Shown here piece by piece: positions 37,351 through 48,596 of a DNA stretch of 64,000 nt. A program made the translations under genes and the position numbers. Under the pieces are notes generated by a model. The model saw only the letters and a list, made by a program, of their open reading frames with translations. It was not told where the DNA came from and searched no databases. Numbering within the stretch: the first letter of the stretch is position 1; each line of letters begins with the position of its first letter. Origin of the DNA: Pseudorhizobium xiangyangii (lineage in GTDB: Bacteria > Pseudomonadota > Alphaproteobacteria > Rhizobiales > Rhizobiaceae). The DNA is taken from the NCBI RefSeq assembly GCF_020531965.1, contig NZ_JAJAWH010000001.1, positions 232,021 to 296,020 of the forward strand. Direction: 5' to 3'.

Positions 37351-38502
37351 CTACTCCGCAGGAACGCCGGCCACGCGGAAGAGGCTGCGCTCCTGTGCCC
37401 GCTTTTCGGGACGATGGCGGGTCAGCGCCAGGATGAAGCCCGCCGTGATGCAGATCGCGATCATGGACGATCCGCCGTAGGAAATCAGAGGCAGCGTCAT
37501 ACCCTTGGCGGGCATCAGTTCAAGGTTCACGCCGATGTTGATCATCGACTGGATGCCGATCTGCAGCACGAGGCCCGCAACGGCAAAGCGCGTGAAGTCG
37601 TTGCGCTCCTTGAACGCATGGTTGAGGCCACGCAACACGATGAAGGCGAAGATCGCCACGAGCACCATGCAGAACAATATGCCGAATTCTTCCGCCGCGA
37701 CGGAGAAGATGAAGTCCGTGTGGCTGTCCGGGATGATGCGCTTGATGATCCCTTCGCCCGGCCCCTGCCCGAACCAGTCGCCGCGAATGATCGCATCACG
37801 CGCAGTGTCGACCTGGAAGGTGTCACCCTCCCCGGTCAGAAAGCGGTCAATACGGCCGGTGACGTGCGGCAACATGTAATAGGCCGTGGCGAAACCTCCG
37901 ACCCCCAGCACGCCGAGCACCATGATCCACAGCCAGGGCATGCCGGCCATGAAGAACATGCCGCCCCAGACGACGGACGTCAGGATGGTCTGGCCGAGGT
38001 CCGGCTGGGCAACCAGGAGGGCGCCGACAATGCCGAACAGGATGATGGCGAAGAGGTTGCCGGGGACTTCCGGCTGACGCGCATGTTCCGCGAAGAGCCA
38101 GGCGCAGACGACAACGAAAGCCGGCTTCATGAACTCAGACGGCTGGATCGAGAAGCTGCCGATCGAAATCCAGCGGCGGGACCCCTTCACCTCGACACCG
38201 AAGAACAGGGCCAGAACCATCATCAGCAGCGAGATGGCAAGCAGGATGATGGCGGTGCGCCGGATCTGCCTCGGACTGAGGAAGGAAAGGCCGATCATCA
38301 CCACCAGAGACGGCACGACGAAGATCGCGTGACGCTCCACGAAGTGGAAGCTGTCGAGACCGAGCCGTTCGGCGACCTGAGGCGATGCGGCAAAGGATAG
38401 CATGAACCCGATGCCCATTAGCAGCACGAAGGCCGCCAGGAAGAAGCGATCGATCGTCCAGAACCAGTCCGCCAGGGGTCCACGGTCGGCGCGGCTTACC
38501 AT
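37351..38502 (-). CDS. ftsW: Septal peptidoglycan glycosyltransferase FtsW
   Basis: The 383-residue SEDS protein has 10 predicted membrane helices and typical segments: [20 protein letters not shown], the large loop with [19 protein letters not shown], and the C-terminal [20 protein letters not shown]. It polymerises lipid II with FtsI at the septum. The start [20 protein letters not shown] is the usual cytoplasmic opening. Separated by 2 bp from murD and 4 bp from murG. Confidence 0.97.
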   Translation of the reverse strand: MVSRADRGPLADWFWTIDRFFLAAFVLLMGIGFMLSFAASPQVAERLGLDSFHFVERHAIFVVPSLVVMIGLSFLSPRQIRRTAIILLAISLLMMVLALFFGVEVKGSRRWISIGSFSIQPSEFMKPAFVVVCAWLFAEHARQPEVPGNLFAIILFGIVGALLVAQPDLGQTILTSVVWGGMFFMAGMPWLWIMVLGVLGVGGFATAYYMLPHVTGRIDRFLTGEGDTFQVDTARDAIIRGDWFGQGPGEGIIKRIIPDSHTDFIFSVAAEEFGILFCMVLVAIFAFIVLRGLNHAFKERNDFTRFAVAGLVLQIGIQSMINIGVNLELMPAKGMTLPLISYGGSSMIAICITAGFILALTRHRPEKRAQERSLFRVAGVPAE

Positions 38503-38504
38503 AG

Positions 38505-39911
38505 TTAGCTCCCCTTTTTTGTTTCGATCAGCATGGTGACACCGTCGAGCCCGGCGACATTGTTCACGAAGGCATCCCCGCGAACCTCGAAATTCTTGTA
38601 CTGGTCGAAGCTCGCGCAGGCCGGCGACAGCATCACCACCGAGGCCTCGTCATCCGCCGCAGCATCAGAGCTGGCATGCGCGACGGCTTGCTCCAGCGTC
38701 CCGGAAATCTCGTAAGGCACGTCATCCCCGAGCGTTGCCGCGAATGCAGGCGCAGCTTCTCCGATCAGATACGCTTTGACGATACGCGGGAAGAGTGGTG
38801 CGAGGCTTGCGATGCCGCCATCCTTCGGCAGCCCGCCGGCAATCCAGTAGATGCGGTCGTAGCTCGACAGCGCCGGCGCGGCAGCCTCAGCATTGGTCGC
38901 CTTGGAATCGTTGACGAAGACGACTTGTCCACGCCGCGCGACCGGCTGCATGCGATGCTTGAGGCCTGGGAAGGATTTCAGCCCCGCCCGAATTTCGTCG
39001 GCGCTGACGCCGACCGCAAGGCAGGCCGCGATGGCGGCCGCAGCATTCTGAGCGTTGTGGCTGCCTCTCAAGGTGGCGATGCCGTCGAGGTCGGCAAACC
39101 GAGCGCTGGAGCCGCCCTTGGCATCGATGATGCGGCTGCCTTCGGCATAAAGGCCATCGACCACGACGTTGCGCTTGGAAATTCGACGCACCGCGACGCC
39201 GGCTCGCTCGACACGATCGGCGATGAGCGCGCAGAAGCTGTCATCGACGCCGATGATGGCTGTCCGGCTTCCCGCCACCAGCCGCTCCTTGATATCGGCA
39301 TAATGCTGCATCGTGCCGTGGCGGTCGAGGTGATCGGGCGTCAGGTTGAGGAGGATGCCCGCGGTCGGGTTGAGCGTCGGCGCAAGATCGATCTGGTAGG
39401 ACGAGCACTCGACCACGTAATAGCGCTCGGCCTTCGGCGGATCGAGGGTTAGGACCGCACGACCGATATTGCCGCCGAGCTGCGTGTCCCTGCCGCTTGC
39501 CGTCAGGATGTGAGCGATCAGCGCCGTCGTGGTCGACTTGCCGTTGGTGCCTGTAATGGCAATGAAGGGGCAGTCCGGTGCATGGGCCCGCCGTTCGCGC
39601 ACGAAAAGCTCCACGTCGCCGATGACGTCCACGCCGGCCGCGCGCGCCAGATCGACGCTCCAGTGCGGTTTCGGGTGTGTCAACGGCACGCCGGGCGACA
39701 GGACGAATGCCACTTGTGCGGCCCAGTCGATGCTCCGGAGATCGGCAGTAACGATGCCTTCGCCTGCCGCCTTGGCGACACTGTCGGGATTGTCGTCCCA
39801 GGCGATCACCTTGGCTCCGCCGGCAACAAGAGCCTGCGCAGTCGCAAGCCCGGAGCCCCCCAGTCCGAAAAGGGCAACCTGTCTGCCGGCAAATGTGGTG
39901 ACCGGGATCAT
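38505..39911 (-). CDS. murD: UDP-N-acetylmuramoylalanine--D-glutamate ligase
   Basis: The 468-residue Mur ligase adds D-Glu. It starts with a Rossmann domain ([20 protein letters not shown]), has the ATP loop [12 protein letters not shown], the [13 protein letters not shown] motif, [19 protein letters not shown], and the C-terminal [13 protein letters not shown] and [19 protein letters not shown] signatures of MurD. It lies 2 bp before ftsW and 4 bp after mraY. Confidence 0.98.
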   Translation of the reverse strand: MIPVTTFAGRQVALFGLGGSGLATAQALVAGGAKVIAWDDNPDSVAKAAGEGIVTADLRSIDWAAQVAFVLSPGVPLTHPKPHWSVDLARAAGVDVIGDVELFVRERRAHAPDCPFIAITGTNGKSTTTALIAHILTASGRDTQLGGNIGRAVLTLDPPKAERYYVVECSSYQIDLAPTLNPTAGILLNLTPDHLDRHGTMQHYADIKERLVAGSRTAIIGVDDSFCALIADRVERAGVAVRRISKRNVVVDGLYAEGSRIIDAKGGSSARFADLDGIATLRGSHNAQNAAAAIAACLAVGVSADEIRAGLKSFPGLKHRMQPVARRGQVVFVNDSKATNAEAAAPALSSYDRIYWIAGGLPKDGGIASLAPLFPRIVKAYLIGEAAPAFAATLGDDVPYEISGTLEQAVAHASSDAAADDEASVVMLSPACASFDQYKNFEVRGDAFVNNVAGLDGVTMLIETKKGS

Positions 39912-39915
39912 CGTC

Positions 39916-41019
39916 TCACCGCAGCTTGAGCGTTGACAGGCCGAGCAGCGCCAGACCGACCGCGATGATCCAGAAGCGGATGACGACCTGGCTTTCCGTC
40001 CAGCCCAGCTTCTCGAAATGGTGGTGGATCGGCGCCATGAGGAACACCCGCCGGCCGGTCATCTTGAAGAAGCCGACCTGGATGATGACCGACAGCGTTT
40101 CCATGACGAACAGGCCGCCGATGATAGCCATGACGATCTCGTGCTTGGTGGCAACCGCAACGGAGCCGATCAGCCCGCCAAGCGCCAGCGAGCCGGTATC
40201 ACCCATGAAGATTGCAGCCGGAGGCGCGTTGAACCAGAGGAAACCAAGACCCGCCCCGATCACCGCGCCGAGAATGACGGCCAGCTCTCCCGTGCCGGGC
40301 ACGAAGTTGATCTGCAGGTAGTTTGCAAAGACACCGTTGCCGGCGAGGTAGGCGATAACCCCGAAGGAGGCCGCAGCGATCATCACCGGCACGATTGCCA
40401 ATCCATCGAGCCCGTCCGTCAGGTTGACCGCATTGCCGGCACCGACGATCACGAAGGCTCCAAAAAAGACAAAGAATATGCCCAGATCGATCAGGTAGTC
40501 CTTGATGAAAGGGAAGGCAATCGAGGACCCGAGTGTGGAATTGGTCGGGCTGCCCGTCGCCAGCGCGATCCGCATCATGAAGAATACCGCGATCGCCGCG
40601 ATCGCGAATTCGATCCCGAGCCGGGCCTTGCCGGAAAAGCCCTTGTCCGTCTGCTTGGCCACCTTCAGGTAATCGTCATAGAAGCCGATTGCCCCGAAAC
40701 CGAGGGTCACAAGCAACGTCGCGACGACATAGACGTTCGACAGATCTGCCCAGAGCAGCGATCCGCCGACGATCCCGGCCAGGATCATCAGCCCGCCCAT
40801 TGTCGGCGTGCCGGCCTTCTTGAAGTGGGTCTGGGGACCATCCGCGCGAATCGGCTGCCCCTTGCCTTGGCGCACGCGCAAAGATGCGATTATCGACGGC
40901 CCGAACAGGAACACGATCAGCGCAGAGGTGAAAAGTGCGGCACCGGTGCGGAACGTGATGTACCGGAAGAGATTGAAGAATTGAAACGTGTCCGCCAGTT
41001 CCACAAGCCAGATGAGCAT
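39916..41019 (-). CDS. mraY: Phospho-N-acetylmuramoyl-pentapeptide transferase
   Basis: The 367-residue membrane enzyme transfers phospho-MurNAc-pentapeptide to undecaprenyl phosphate, giving lipid I. It has about 10 helices and the catalytic-site motifs [60 protein letters not shown] and [13 protein letters not shown] with the HHH motif. Length is normal for the family. It is 24 bp after murF and 4 bp before murD. Confidence 0.98.
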   Translation of the reverse strand: MLIWLVELADTFQFFNLFRYITFRTGAALFTSALIVFLFGPSIIASLRVRQGKGQPIRADGPQTHFKKAGTPTMGGLMILAGIVGGSLLWADLSNVYVVATLLVTLGFGAIGFYDDYLKVAKQTDKGFSGKARLGIEFAIAAIAVFFMMRIALATGSPTNSTLGSSIAFPFIKDYLIDLGIFFVFFGAFVIVGAGNAVNLTDGLDGLAIVPVMIAAASFGVIAYLAGNGVFANYLQINFVPGTGELAVILGAVIGAGLGFLWFNAPPAAIFMGDTGSLALGGLIGSVAVATKHEIVMAIIGGLFVMETLSVIIQVGFFKMTGRRVFLMAPIHHHFEKLGWTESQVVIRFWIIAVGLALLGLSTLKLR

Positions 41020-41043
41020 TCATGGCCCTTTCTAGAAGCCGTA

Positions 41044-42477
41044 TTAAAATTGGCGCTCCGTGTCCGAAACTGCCGGGTAATTGTCAATAAGTGCCGAGAC
41101 GATCTTGCCGAAGCCGATGCCGAGTGAGGATTTCACCATCACGACATCCCCCGGCAGAACGGAACGGACTACGAAATCGCGCAGTTCCTCCGTCGTCGGG
41201 CGGTATTCAACATGCACGCTCTCGGGCAGGGCATCACGCAACGCAACCATTTCCGCACCGGCGAGCCAGACATGCTCGATACCGGCCGCAAGAATCGGCC
41301 CAGCGAGATCCTCGTGGACCTTGGCGGCAAACTCTCCCATTTCCAGCATGTCCCCCAGGACTGCGATCCGCCGGCCGGAAATCTTCGGCTCTGACGCCGC
41401 AAGCAAGGCGATCGCGGCCCGCACCGAAGCGGGATTGGCGTTATAGCTCTCGTCGATCAGGGTCAGCATCCCCTCGCCGATACCGAGCCGATGCTGTTCC
41501 CCGCGTCCCTTGACAGGGCGCAGTTCGTCGAGTGCCTCGATGGCCTTTGGCAGGTCCGCGCCGACCAGCGCACAGGCGCCGAGCGCAGCCATGGCATTCT
41601 CGGCAATGTGACGGCCGGGCGCGCCGATATGAACTTCCAACGTCTCGCCGTTGAGCGTCGCCCAGATCGTGGAACTCTGCCCGTCGCCGTCGAAATCCGC
41701 GAGGCGGAAATCCGCCTTCGCATGCTGTCCGAAGGTGTAGATGCGAGCGATGCCGGCTGCTTGCGCCCGTTCTTCCAGGAACGCGAACTGCTTGTTGTCG
41801 CGGTTGAGGATTACCGCACCGCCGGGCTCGACGCCTTCGAAGATCTCGGCCTTGGCGGCGGCGATCTCCTCGATGCTCGCGAAATGTCCCATATGCGCTG
41901 CGGCGATCGTGGTGATGATCGCCGTGTGCGGGCGCACCATCCTGACCAGAGGGCGGATCTCCCCCGGATGGTTCATGCCGATTTCGAAGATACCGTAATC
42001 CGTGTCTTCGGGCATACGGGCGAGCGTCAGCGGCACGCCCCAGTGATTGTTGAAGGAAGCGACGGCCGCATGGACCTTGCCCGAAGGCGACAGTACGTGC
42101 CGTAGCATCTCCTTGGTGGTAGTCTTGCCGACCGAACCGGTCACGGCGATGATCTGCGCCTTGCTCCGCTCGCGCGACGCGGTGGCGAGCTTGCCGAGCG
42201 CGACAAGCACGTCCTCGACGACGATCATCGGAATGGTGAGCCGCCCCATCGCCGGAAGCTTCGCCTCGCTGACGACGATGACCGATGCGCCATTGGCGAC
42301 TGCGATGCTTGCGAAATCGTGGCCGTCGACCCGGTCGCCCTTGATGGCGAAGAAGGCTTCGTCCGGGCCAATCGACCGACTGTCGATCGCAATTCCGCTA
42401 ATGCCTTCGGGCGGCGTGCCCAGAGGCCGGCCGCCCATCGTAGAAACCATCTCGTCGCAGGTCCACAGCCAGCTCAA
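41044..42477 (-). CDS. murF: UDP-MurNAc-tripeptide--D-alanyl-D-alanine ligase
   Basis: The 477-residue enzyme joins D-Ala-D-Ala (made by DdlB) to the tripeptide. It has the ATP loop [71 protein letters not shown] and the C-terminal [15 protein letters not shown], all typical of MurF. It overlaps murE by 4 bp. Confidence 0.98.
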   Translation of the reverse strand: MSWLWTCDEMVSTMGGRPLGTPPEGISGIAIDSRSIGPDEAFFAIKGDRVDGHDFASIAVANGASVIVVSEAKLPAMGRLTIPMIVVEDVLVALGKLATASRERSKAQIIAVTGSVGKTTTKEMLRHVLSPSGKVHAAVASFNNHWGVPLTLARMPEDTDYGIFEIGMNHPGEIRPLVRMVRPHTAIITTIAAAHMGHFASIEEIAAAKAEIFEGVEPGGAVILNRDNKQFAFLEERAQAAGIARIYTFGQHAKADFRLADFDGDGQSSTIWATLNGETLEVHIGAPGRHIAENAMAALGACALVGADLPKAIEALDELRPVKGRGEQHRLGIGEGMLTLIDESYNANPASVRAAIALLAASEPKISGRRIAVLGDMLEMGEFAAKVHEDLAGPILAAGIEHVWLAGAEMVALRDALPESVHVEYRPTTEELRDFVVRSVLPGDVVMVKSSLGIGFGKIVSALIDNYPAVSDTERQF

Positions 42478-43949
42478 GATCCCGCCTCCTCCAACGCCTT
42501 GCGCACTTCCACATGATCCGAGAACGGCAGCACGACATCTCCTATCGTCTGCCCTTCCTCGTGCCCCTTGCCCGCGACGATGAGCGTGTCGCCGGAAGAC
42601 AGGAGCGAAACCGCATGGCGGATTGCCTCCGCTCGGTCACCGATCTCGACGGCGCCGGGAGCGGCAGCCATGATTTCCGAGCGGATCACGTCCGGGACCT
42701 CCGAGCGAGGGTTGTCGTCCGTGACGATTACAAGATCGGCGAGCCGCGTGGCGATCTCCCCCATGATGGGGCGCTTGCCCTTGTCCCGGTCTCCGCCGCA
42801 GCCGAAGACGACGACCACGCGGCCGGTCGTGAACGGCCGGACCGACGACAGGACGTTTTCCAGCGCATCGGGCTTGTGGGCGTAGTCGACATAGGCGAGA
42901 GCGCCGTGTCGTGTCTGGCCGACAAGTTCCAGCCGGCCGGCCGCGCCCTGCAGCTTTTCGAGTGCTGCCATGGCTGTGGCGGCAGGCGTGCCTGTGGACA
43001 TGGCGAGGCCGGCCGCGACCAGCGCATTGGCCACCTGGAAATCGCCTGCAAGCGGAATATCCACCTCGAAGATATCATCCCCGACATGAATTTCGGCCAT
43101 CTGCTTGTGGCGGAAATGCTCAACCCGCTTGAGGGTGAGATAGTCGCCCCTGCGACCGACGGTCAGCACATTCAATCCCGCAGCCTGCGCCGCCCGGATC
43201 GCCTGCTCCGACCATTCGTCGTCCGCGAAGATGACCGCCGGGGCACCTTTCGGCAGCAGCGTATCGAAGAGCCGCATCTTCGCCGCCATGTAGCTTTCCA
43301 GCGTCGGATGGTAATCCATGTGGTCGCGGCCAAGATTGGTGAACCCACCGGCAGCAAGCTGGACCCCGTCGAGACGGCTCTGGTCGAGACCGTGGCTCGA
43401 CGCTTCCATGGCCGCATGGGTGACCCCTTCGGCAGAAAGTTCGGCGAGCAGGGCATGCAGCGCAACCGGATCCGGTGTCGTCAGCGAACCGTATTCGTTG
43501 CGCGTGGGAGAGACGATACCCGTCGTGCCGATCTGCGCGGCGGCATAACCCGCGTGGGCCCATATCTGGCGGGTGAAGGATGCGACCGATGTCTTGCCGG
43601 CAGTGCCGGTCACCGCAACCATGGTGTTCGGCTGCGTGCCATAGAGCCGTGCAGCGGCAAGCGCCAGGAACCGGCGGGGATTGGAAACGGAAAGGACAGG
43701 AATGCCCGCGTCGGACGAATGGCCCGCGACAGCGGCAACGGCACCCCGTCCTGCCGCATCGGCAAGAAAGCCCGTGCCATCAGCCTTGCTGCCCGCAAGG
43801 GCTGCGAAAAGCATGCCGGGGACAACCTTTCGGCTGTCGGACGACACACCGGTGACGTCCAGATCACCTACCGCCCCGGCAAGCGTTTCGCTGATTTCCG
43901 GGAAATCGTCTCCGGCAAGGTCGCGCAACTTCATCAGCGGTACTTTCAT
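42474..43949 (-). CDS. murE: UDP-MurNAc-L-Ala-D-Glu--meso-DAP ligase
   Basis: The 491-residue Mur ligase adds meso-diaminopimelate to UDP-MurNAc-L-Ala-D-Glu. DDNPRSEVP contains the DNPR motif that marks meso-DAP rather than lysine specificity, as expected for a Gram-negative wall. The ATP loop reads [11 protein letters not shown], with Ala where many MurE have Asn. Further motifs are [25 protein letters not shown] and [13 protein letters not shown] 43949 abuts GGAG closely; ATG 43934 is an alternative. The gap after ftsI is 46 bp. Confidence 0.97.
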   Translation of the reverse strand: MKVPLMKLRDLAGDDFPEISETLAGAVGDLDVTGVSSDSRKVVPGMLFAALAGSKADGTGFLADAAGRGAVAAVAGHSSDAGIPVLSVSNPRRFLALAAARLYGTQPNTMVAVTGTAGKTSVASFTRQIWAHAGYAAAQIGTTGIVSPTRNEYGSLTTPDPVALHALLAELSAEGVTHAAMEASSHGLDQSRLDGVQLAAGGFTNLGRDHMDYHPTLESYMAAKMRLFDTLLPKGAPAVIFADDEWSEQAIRAAQAAGLNVLTVGRRGDYLTLKRVEHFRHKQMAEIHVGDDIFEVDIPLAGDFQVANALVAAGLAMSTGTPAATAMAALEKLQGAAGRLELVGQTRHGALAYVDYAHKPDALENVLSSVRPFTTGRVVVVFGCGGDRDKGKRPIMGEIATRLADLVIVTDDNPRSEVPDVIRSEIMAAAPGAVEIGDRAEAIRHAVSLLSSGDTLIVAGKGHEEGQTIGDVVLPFSDHVEVRKALEEAGS

Positions 43950-43995
43950 CTCCAGAAGGGCGTGTGATCTCGAATCACCCGCCCGACATTATCGC

Positions 43996-45741
43996 CTAAT
44001 AAGACACCAACAGCGCCGATCCATCCTCGCCGAAGCTGGGTTTTACACCGAGAATCGCGGCTGACCTGCTGATGATCTCCTGCACCATCGGGGCAGCATT
44101 GAGGCCGGCTGTGCGTCCTCCGCCCTCGCCCGTCTTCGGCTCATCGATGAACGTCAGAACGGCATACTTGGGATCATTGATCGGATAGGCGGCAATAAAG
44201 ACGTTGAAGTTCTTGTCGTTCGAGTAGCGGCCGTTGACCACCTTTTCGGCTGTACCGGTCTTGCCGCCGACACCGAAGCCCTGCACCAGGGCGCGCTTTC
44301 CGGAGCCACGCGTACCATTGTACTCAAAAAGGTAGCGCATTGCGTCGCTCGTCGACGGCTTCATCACCGTCTGTGCAATTGCGTCGGCTTCTTCGCGGGT
44401 GCGCGGCAGGAAGGTCGGCGAAATAAGCTTGCCGCCATTCACCAGCGTCGCGACTGCGACGGCCGTCTGAAGAGGTGTCACGGAAACGCCGTGGCCGAAG
44501 GAGATCGTCACAGAATGGATCTTCTTCCATTCACGTGGCTGGCTGGGCATCGCCACTTCCGGCAGTTCGGTCTGTGTGCGGCTCAGGAGACCCAGACGCG
44601 TCAGGAATTCCTTGTGCCCCTGGATGCCCACGACATCGGCCATCTTGGCCGTGCCGATATTGGATGAGTACTGGAAGACTTCCTGAACCGTCAGCATGCG
44701 GCCCTTGCCGTGGAAATCCTTGATGGTGAAACCGCCGATGCGGATCGGATAACGGGCGTCGAAGCTGTCCGTCATCTTCACTTTGCCGGAATCGAGCGCC
44801 ATCGCCGTGGTGAAGGCCTTGAATGTAGACCCCATCTCGAAGGTGCCGTTCGACATCCGGTTGAGCCAACCCTCTTCGGCTCCGGCGGCCGGATTGTTCG
44901 GATCGTAGTCCGGGGCCGAAGCCATGGCGATGACTTCGCCGGTATGTACATCGAGAACGACTGCGCCGGCGCCGATCGCCTGGTATTTCGCGATCGAGGA
45001 ATAGATCACCTCGCGGACGATGGACTGCACCCGCAGGTCGATCGACAGCTTGACGGGCTCCAGCGGCTGGTCGGAAGTCATCCCGACTGCGGCGAGATCG
45101 GCAAGCCCCTGGCTATCGACATAGCGCTCCATGCCGGCAACGCCTCGGTTGTCGATATTGACGTGGCCAACGACGTGGGCCGCGGTGGCACCGCCGGGAT
45201 AGAACCGCCGTTTTTCGGGGCGGAACCCGATACCGGGGATGCCGAGCGCCAGGATCTGGCCCTGTTGCTTCGGTGTCAGCTGACGACGCAACCACTGGAA
45301 GTGGGATTTCGACGACAGCTTTCCATAGATCGACTTGGCATCGAGATCCGGCAGCACTGTCGCAAGCTTCTCGATCACCTCGTCGGCATCGACGATCTTG
45401 TGCGGCTCCGCGTAGAGCGACACGGTGCGGATATCGGTGGCGAGCACTTCACCGTTGCGATCCAGGAGGTCCGGGCGGGATGCCATCAGCCGATCGGCCG
45501 GCATGATGCTGGACGTCACCTCCGGCTGCGCCACGCCGTACTGGACGAGCCGGCCGCCGATAACGCAGTAGAAGGCCACGAAGCCAACGATGATAAGACC
45601 GACCCGATTGCGGGCCTGCGCGGCCTTGCGCTTGCCGACGCCTTCGAAAGCGTTGGACGCGGGTGCTGCCCTTCCCCGGCGCGGCACTGCTGAAAGGTGG
45701 GCGCGGCTCTTCAAAACCATGATGCGAGAGAGAAAGGACAT
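43996..45741 (-). CDS. ftsI: Septal class B penicillin-binding protein (FtsI/PBP3)
   Basis: The 581-residue protein has an N-terminal membrane anchor near residues 47-65, a PBP dimerisation domain, and the transpeptidase domain with all three active-site motifs: S305-T-F-K308 (GSTFKAF), S-S-N (359-361) and K-T-G (494-496). FtsI cross-links septal peptidoglycan with FtsW. The start codon overlaps the ftsL stop (TGATG), so translation is coupled. The C-terminal tail after KTG carries a conserved GGGRTAGLNAAPM segment. Confidence 0.98.
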   Translation of the reverse strand: MSFLSRIMVLKSRAHLSAVPRRGRAAPASNAFEGVGKRKAAQARNRVGLIIVGFVAFYCVIGGRLVQYGVAQPEVTSSIMPADRLMASRPDLLDRNGEVLATDIRTVSLYAEPHKIVDADEVIEKLATVLPDLDAKSIYGKLSSKSHFQWLRRQLTPKQQGQILALGIPGIGFRPEKRRFYPGGATAAHVVGHVNIDNRGVAGMERYVDSQGLADLAAVGMTSDQPLEPVKLSIDLRVQSIVREVIYSSIAKYQAIGAGAVVLDVHTGEVIAMASAPDYDPNNPAAGAEEGWLNRMSNGTFEMGSTFKAFTTAMALDSGKVKMTDSFDARYPIRIGGFTIKDFHGKGRMLTVQEVFQYSSNIGTAKMADVVGIQGHKEFLTRLGLLSRTQTELPEVAMPSQPREWKKIHSVTISFGHGVSVTPLQTAVAVATLVNGGKLISPTFLPRTREEADAIAQTVMKPSTSDAMRYLFEYNGTRGSGKRALVQGFGVGGKTGTAEKVVNGRYSNDKNFNVFIAAYPINDPKYAVLTFIDEPKTGEGGGRTAGLNAAPMVQEIISRSAAILGVKPSFGEDGSALLVSY

Positions 45742-46211
45742 CAGCGGTTCACCGATCCGGTTGATATGACATCCACGGGAAAGCCGCCCCGCGGAATAGG
45801 AACTGGAATGCCCGACGCAGGTTGCGCTTTCTTGGCCTCGTCGACGCCCTTGAGCGCGGCTGCGACTTCACCGCCGGCGCTTGCAATCAGATCTTCGATT
45901 GTCGTTTCGGGCATCGGCAGTTGCGAACGCGGCATCGGCAGTTCGACGGGCATGGCAAGCTGGGTCGGCAGGGTCGGCACAAGCTGCAATTCAGACTGAT
46001 AGGCGACCATCAGGCGCTCCAGCCGATTGGGCTGCGTCAACAGAGCCCAGTCTGCGCGCAGCAGGTCGATCGTGTCCCGCTCCAGCCGGATCTCGGCTTC
46101 AAGGCGCCGCACTTCCTGCAACTTGTCGTCGGCGCGATGCTTGACCGTATAGGTCACCACGGCGGCCGCAGTCATGACTCCGATAAGCACCAGGTCGAAG
46201 CTTCTGAGCAT
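45741..46211 (-). CDS. ftsL: Cell division protein FtsL
   Basis: The 156-residue protein has one N-terminal membrane segment (about residues 7-25), then a coiled-coil-like stretch (KLQEVRRLEAEIRLERDTID, then LLRADWALLTQPNRLERLM) typical of FtsL/FtsB-type divisome proteins. The C-terminal half is Pro-rich, longer than in E. coli, as in other rhizobia. It lies 3 bp after rsmH and overlaps ftsI. Confidence 0.93.
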   Translation of the reverse strand: MLRSFDLVLIGVMTAAAVVTYTVKHRADDKLQEVRRLEAEIRLERDTIDLLRADWALLTQPNRLERLMVAYQSELQLVPTLPTQLAMPVELPMPRSQLPMPETTIEDLIASAGGEVAAALKGVDEAKKAQPASGIPVPIPRGGFPVDVISTGSVNR

Positions 46212-46214
46212 GCC

Positions 46215-47240
46215 TTAGCCCCCCATCTTTGCAAGGCTGGCGAGATCGGGAAGGTCGAAGATGGACAGATCCACAGGACGCGCCGGCGCATCGGTACGCC
46301 GGCCGGCCCGGAGCTTCGCGGAACGGGCGCGTGGATTTTGCTCTGCCTCGTCCTCGGTCGCGACAGCAACGCCCTTGCCGACAGGCTCGAAGATCGCCGC
46401 CTTCTCTTCGACCATCGGCATGTGCCGCGATCCGGAAGCCCGCCCGGAACGATCGGCGAAGAACTTCTTGACGATGCGGTCTTCGAGCGAATGAAAGGTT
46501 ACGACGACCAGGCGGCCACCCGGCTTCAGCGCCCGTTCGGCGGCAAACAGCGCTTGCGCCAGTTCGCCAAGCTCATCGTTGACGAAGATGCGCAGCGCCT
46601 GGAAGACGCGGGTCGCGGGATGGATCTTGTCCTTGGCCTTGCGTGGATTGACGCTTTCGATGAGGTTTGCGAGATCGCGTGTGGTGGTGAAAGGCTCCGT
46701 GGCGCGACGCTTCTCGATCGCCCGCGCGATGCGGCCGGAGTGCTTTTCCTCGCCTAGAAATCCGAAGATGCGAATAAGGTCGCCGACCTTCGTACGATTG
46801 ACCACGTCGGCGGCGGAAACACCGGCGCCCGACATGCGCATGTCGAGTGGCCCGTTTCTCTGGAAGGAGAAGCCGCGTTCGGCCTCGTCGATCTGCATGG
46901 AGGAAACGCCGATATCGAGAACGACGCCGTCCAGCCCCTCGGCTGGCGCATACTCTGCCAGATCGGAGAATTGCGAGTGAATGAGGGATAGCTTGCCGGC
47001 ACTGGCGTCTACCATGGCCCGCCCGCCTGCGATCGCCGCCGGATCCCTGTCAAGAGCGATCACGCTGGCGCCGGCCAGGAGGATTGCCGATGTGTAGCCG
47101 CCTGCGCCGAACGTACCATCCAGGATGACGTGGCCGGGCTGGGGATCAAGCGCCTCCAGCACCTGCGAGAGAAGAACAGGAATGTGGCGAACCGGTCCGC
47201 CTTCGGCTTCGGGCTTGCCTCCACCTAGATTCGCCACCAT
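46215..47240 (-). CDS. rsmH: 16S rRNA (cytosine-1402-N4)-methyltransferase
   Basis: The 341-residue enzyme has [20 protein letters not shown], the SAM-binding [35 protein letters not shown] and the C-terminal [15 protein letters not shown] motif. It methylates C1402 of 16S rRNA. The start at 47240 is preceded by GGGGGAACGG. The same frame stays open another 624 bp upstream, but that region overlaps mraZ and contains no domain, so it is a shadow extension. Confidence 0.97.
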   Translation of the reverse strand: MVANLGGGKPEAEGGPVRHIPVLLSQVLEALDPQPGHVILDGTFGAGGYTSAILLAGASVIALDRDPAAIAGGRAMVDASAGKLSLIHSQFSDLAEYAPAEGLDGVVLDIGVSSMQIDEAERGFSFQRNGPLDMRMSGAGVSAADVVNRTKVGDLIRIFGFLGEEKHSGRIARAIEKRRATEPFTTTRDLANLIESVNPRKAKDKIHPATRVFQALRIFVNDELGELAQALFAAERALKPGGRLVVVTFHSLEDRIVKKFFADRSGRASGSRHMPMVEEKAAIFEPVGKGVAVATEDEAEQNPRARSAKLRAGRRTDAPARPVDLSIFDLPDLASLAKMGG

Positions 47241-47266
47241 TCCGTTCCCCCGTCCTAAGCGGGACG

Positions 47267-47689
47267 CTATCCGAAGCGCCCCTCTCTTGCCGCCGCCTGC
47301 GCCTCTTGAAACGCCCGCGGCTGCCAAAGTTGAAAATGATCCGAGCGCCCGACGAAGGTAACTTCCGTACTGATGCCCGTGAAGTCCCGGATAAAATCCG
47401 TAACCATCAGCCGGCCCTCCGCATCGAGCCTCATGAAGACCCCGCCGCCGTGAACCAGCAGCGACATCCTGTTCGCCTCCGGCGAAAACGGATCGACGGA
47501 CGCAATCTGCCGCTCGTATCGATCGAGCAGATCCGGACCGCCGATACTGATCGCCGGATAATTGAAATCCTGGAGACAATAAAGCTCCCGAATCCCCCTC
47601 TCGCCCAAGACGGACCGAAAGCTCGCCGGAACGGAAACCCGCCCCTTGGCATCGATTCGATTGGTCGCATTCGACAGGAAGCGGTTCAT
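47267..47689 (-). CDS. mraZ: Transcriptional regulator MraZ
   Basis: The 140-residue protein starts [20 protein letters not shown] and has the two swapped-hairpin AbrB-like MraZ domains with the DxxGRVxxP motif (DAKGRVSVP, then DAEGRLMV). MraZ represses its own promoter in E. coli by binding TGGG repeats. ATG 47689 is chosen over GTG 47692. No strong Shine-Dalgarno lies just before it. The matching repeats are present at 47854-47888. Confidence 0.96.
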   Translation of the reverse strand: MNRFLSNATNRIDAKGRVSVPASFRSVLGERGIRELYCLQDFNYPAISIGGPDLLDRYERQIASVDPFSPEANRMSLLVHGGGVFMRLDAEGRLMVTDFIRDFTGISTEVTFVGRSDHFQLWQPRAFQEAQAAAREGRFG

Positions 47690-47853
47690 CACTGCAAACG
47701 TCCGCTCCGTTGCTCCTCAGGGCAAAACCGCACCCACGGCACACGACTGAACCAGACAAAGCCTCGCCCGCGATACGGATATGCATCCGCTCGTTGGAGC
47801 GACCGAACCTCTGTGATTGAGGGGCATTCACTCGCCCCAGAACAGTATGCTTA

Positions 47854-47888
47854 TGGGATAACATGGGACCATATGGGCGTCAATGGGA
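47854..47888 (-). promoter_or_regulatory. MraZ operator: four TGGGN direct repeats overlapping the mraZ promoter
   Basis: TGGGA, TGGGA, TGGGC and TGGGA begin at 47854, 47864, 47874 and 47884 on the plus strand, exactly 10 bp apart. MraZ in E. coli binds such TGGGN repeats with N5 spacers. Read in the mraZ direction, TTGACG (47883-47878), N17, TATCCC (47860-47855) is a candidate promoter within the repeats, so bound MraZ would block it. Confidence 0.72.
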
Positions 47889-47938
47889 GGAGGCCCCGCA
47901 GCAGGGCCGCAACATCATTTATTTATGTGCTGTTAAGT

Positions 47939-47953
47939 TTAACAAAGGGTTAG
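47939..47953. promoter_or_regulatory. CtrA-like box upstream of mraZ
   Basis: TTAA-N7-TTAG, flanked by an extra TTAA two bases before, is one mismatch from the CtrA core TTAA-N7-TTAA. It lies about 60 bp upstream of the predicted mraZ -35. Single degenerate match. Confidence 0.28.
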
Positions 47954-48098
47954 TAACGGACATCTGCAAAGCAGTTCCGGAACCCGGCACAAAGGGATCA
48001 AAATAGTCCGCAAGAAATTGAAATAACTTACGTTTCCAATTCATCGACCGCGGGTCGAGCGCCGCATCGACGCTGCCCGTGGCGGAAAAGGAAAAAAG

Positions 48099-48530
48099 TG
48101 CCAGTTGGCCTGTAAGCCGGGTTCTGTAAGGCCCCGATGCGAGCACCGGGACGCGGCAGCCATTCATCTGGGACGATGCTTGCACATCGCCTCGCGCAAC
48201 CCACCCGGATGACTGGCCTGGAAACCGGCTGTGGGCACCGAAGCGCCTCGCGTCATCCCTATTCGGTCTTGCTCCCGGTGGGGTTTACCGTGCCGTCCCT
48301 GTTGCCAGCGACGCGGTGGGCTCTTACCCCACCCTTTCACCCTTACCCCGCCAACTCTGCCGCCCCGGATGGGGCGGTACAGCAGGCGGGGCGGTATACT
48401 TTCTGTGGCACTTTCCCTAGGGTCGCCCCCGCCGGACGTTATCCGGCACCGTGTTTCCGTGGAGCCCGGACTTTCCTCACCCTACCGCCTTTCGGCATTG
48501 GTAAAGCGCGGCTGCCCGGCCAACTGGCAA
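48099..48530 (-). ncRNA. rnpB: RNase P RNA, class A
   Basis: The 432-nt RNA starts (minus strand) TTGCCAGTTGGCCGGGCAGC and ends with CAGGCCAACTGGCA, which pairs with the 5' end as helix P1. It contains the conserved GAGGAAAGTCCGGGCTCCA, the GGGTAAGGGTGAAAGGGTG and TAAACCCC blocks, and the 3' AGAACCCGGCTTACAGG signature. It is the catalytic part of RNase P, which matures tRNA 5' ends. A T6 run follows the 3' end (48098-48091), giving a likely transcription stop. The 5' side is 66 bp from the FAD oxidoreductase stop on the same strand. Confidence 0.95.
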
Positions 48531-48596
48531 GCGGTGAAATAGTCGAGATGGATCAGGAATGCCAGAGGAAACATCAGACGCGCCTCACTTCAGGCA

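Larger units (their letters stand above)
47690..48098. other. 409-bp mraZ upstream region
   Basis: No gene is supported here. The region holds the mraZ promoter with MraZ-type repeats (47854-47888), a CtrA-like TTAA-N7-TTAG (47939-47953), the G-C rich inverted segment near 47892-47907 (GGCCCCGCAGCAGGGCC), and the 3' flank of rnpB. Confidence 0.6.

Noticed and set aside
47241-47864. Upstream 208-codon extension of rsmH
   Set aside because: It overlaps mraZ in another frame, has no domain, and a good ribosome site marks 47240 as the start.
47854-47888. Regular short repeats as a possible CRISPR array
   Set aside because: Only 5-bp units at 10-bp spacing; the pattern is the MraZ binding site. 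No CRISPR array or cas gene is present.
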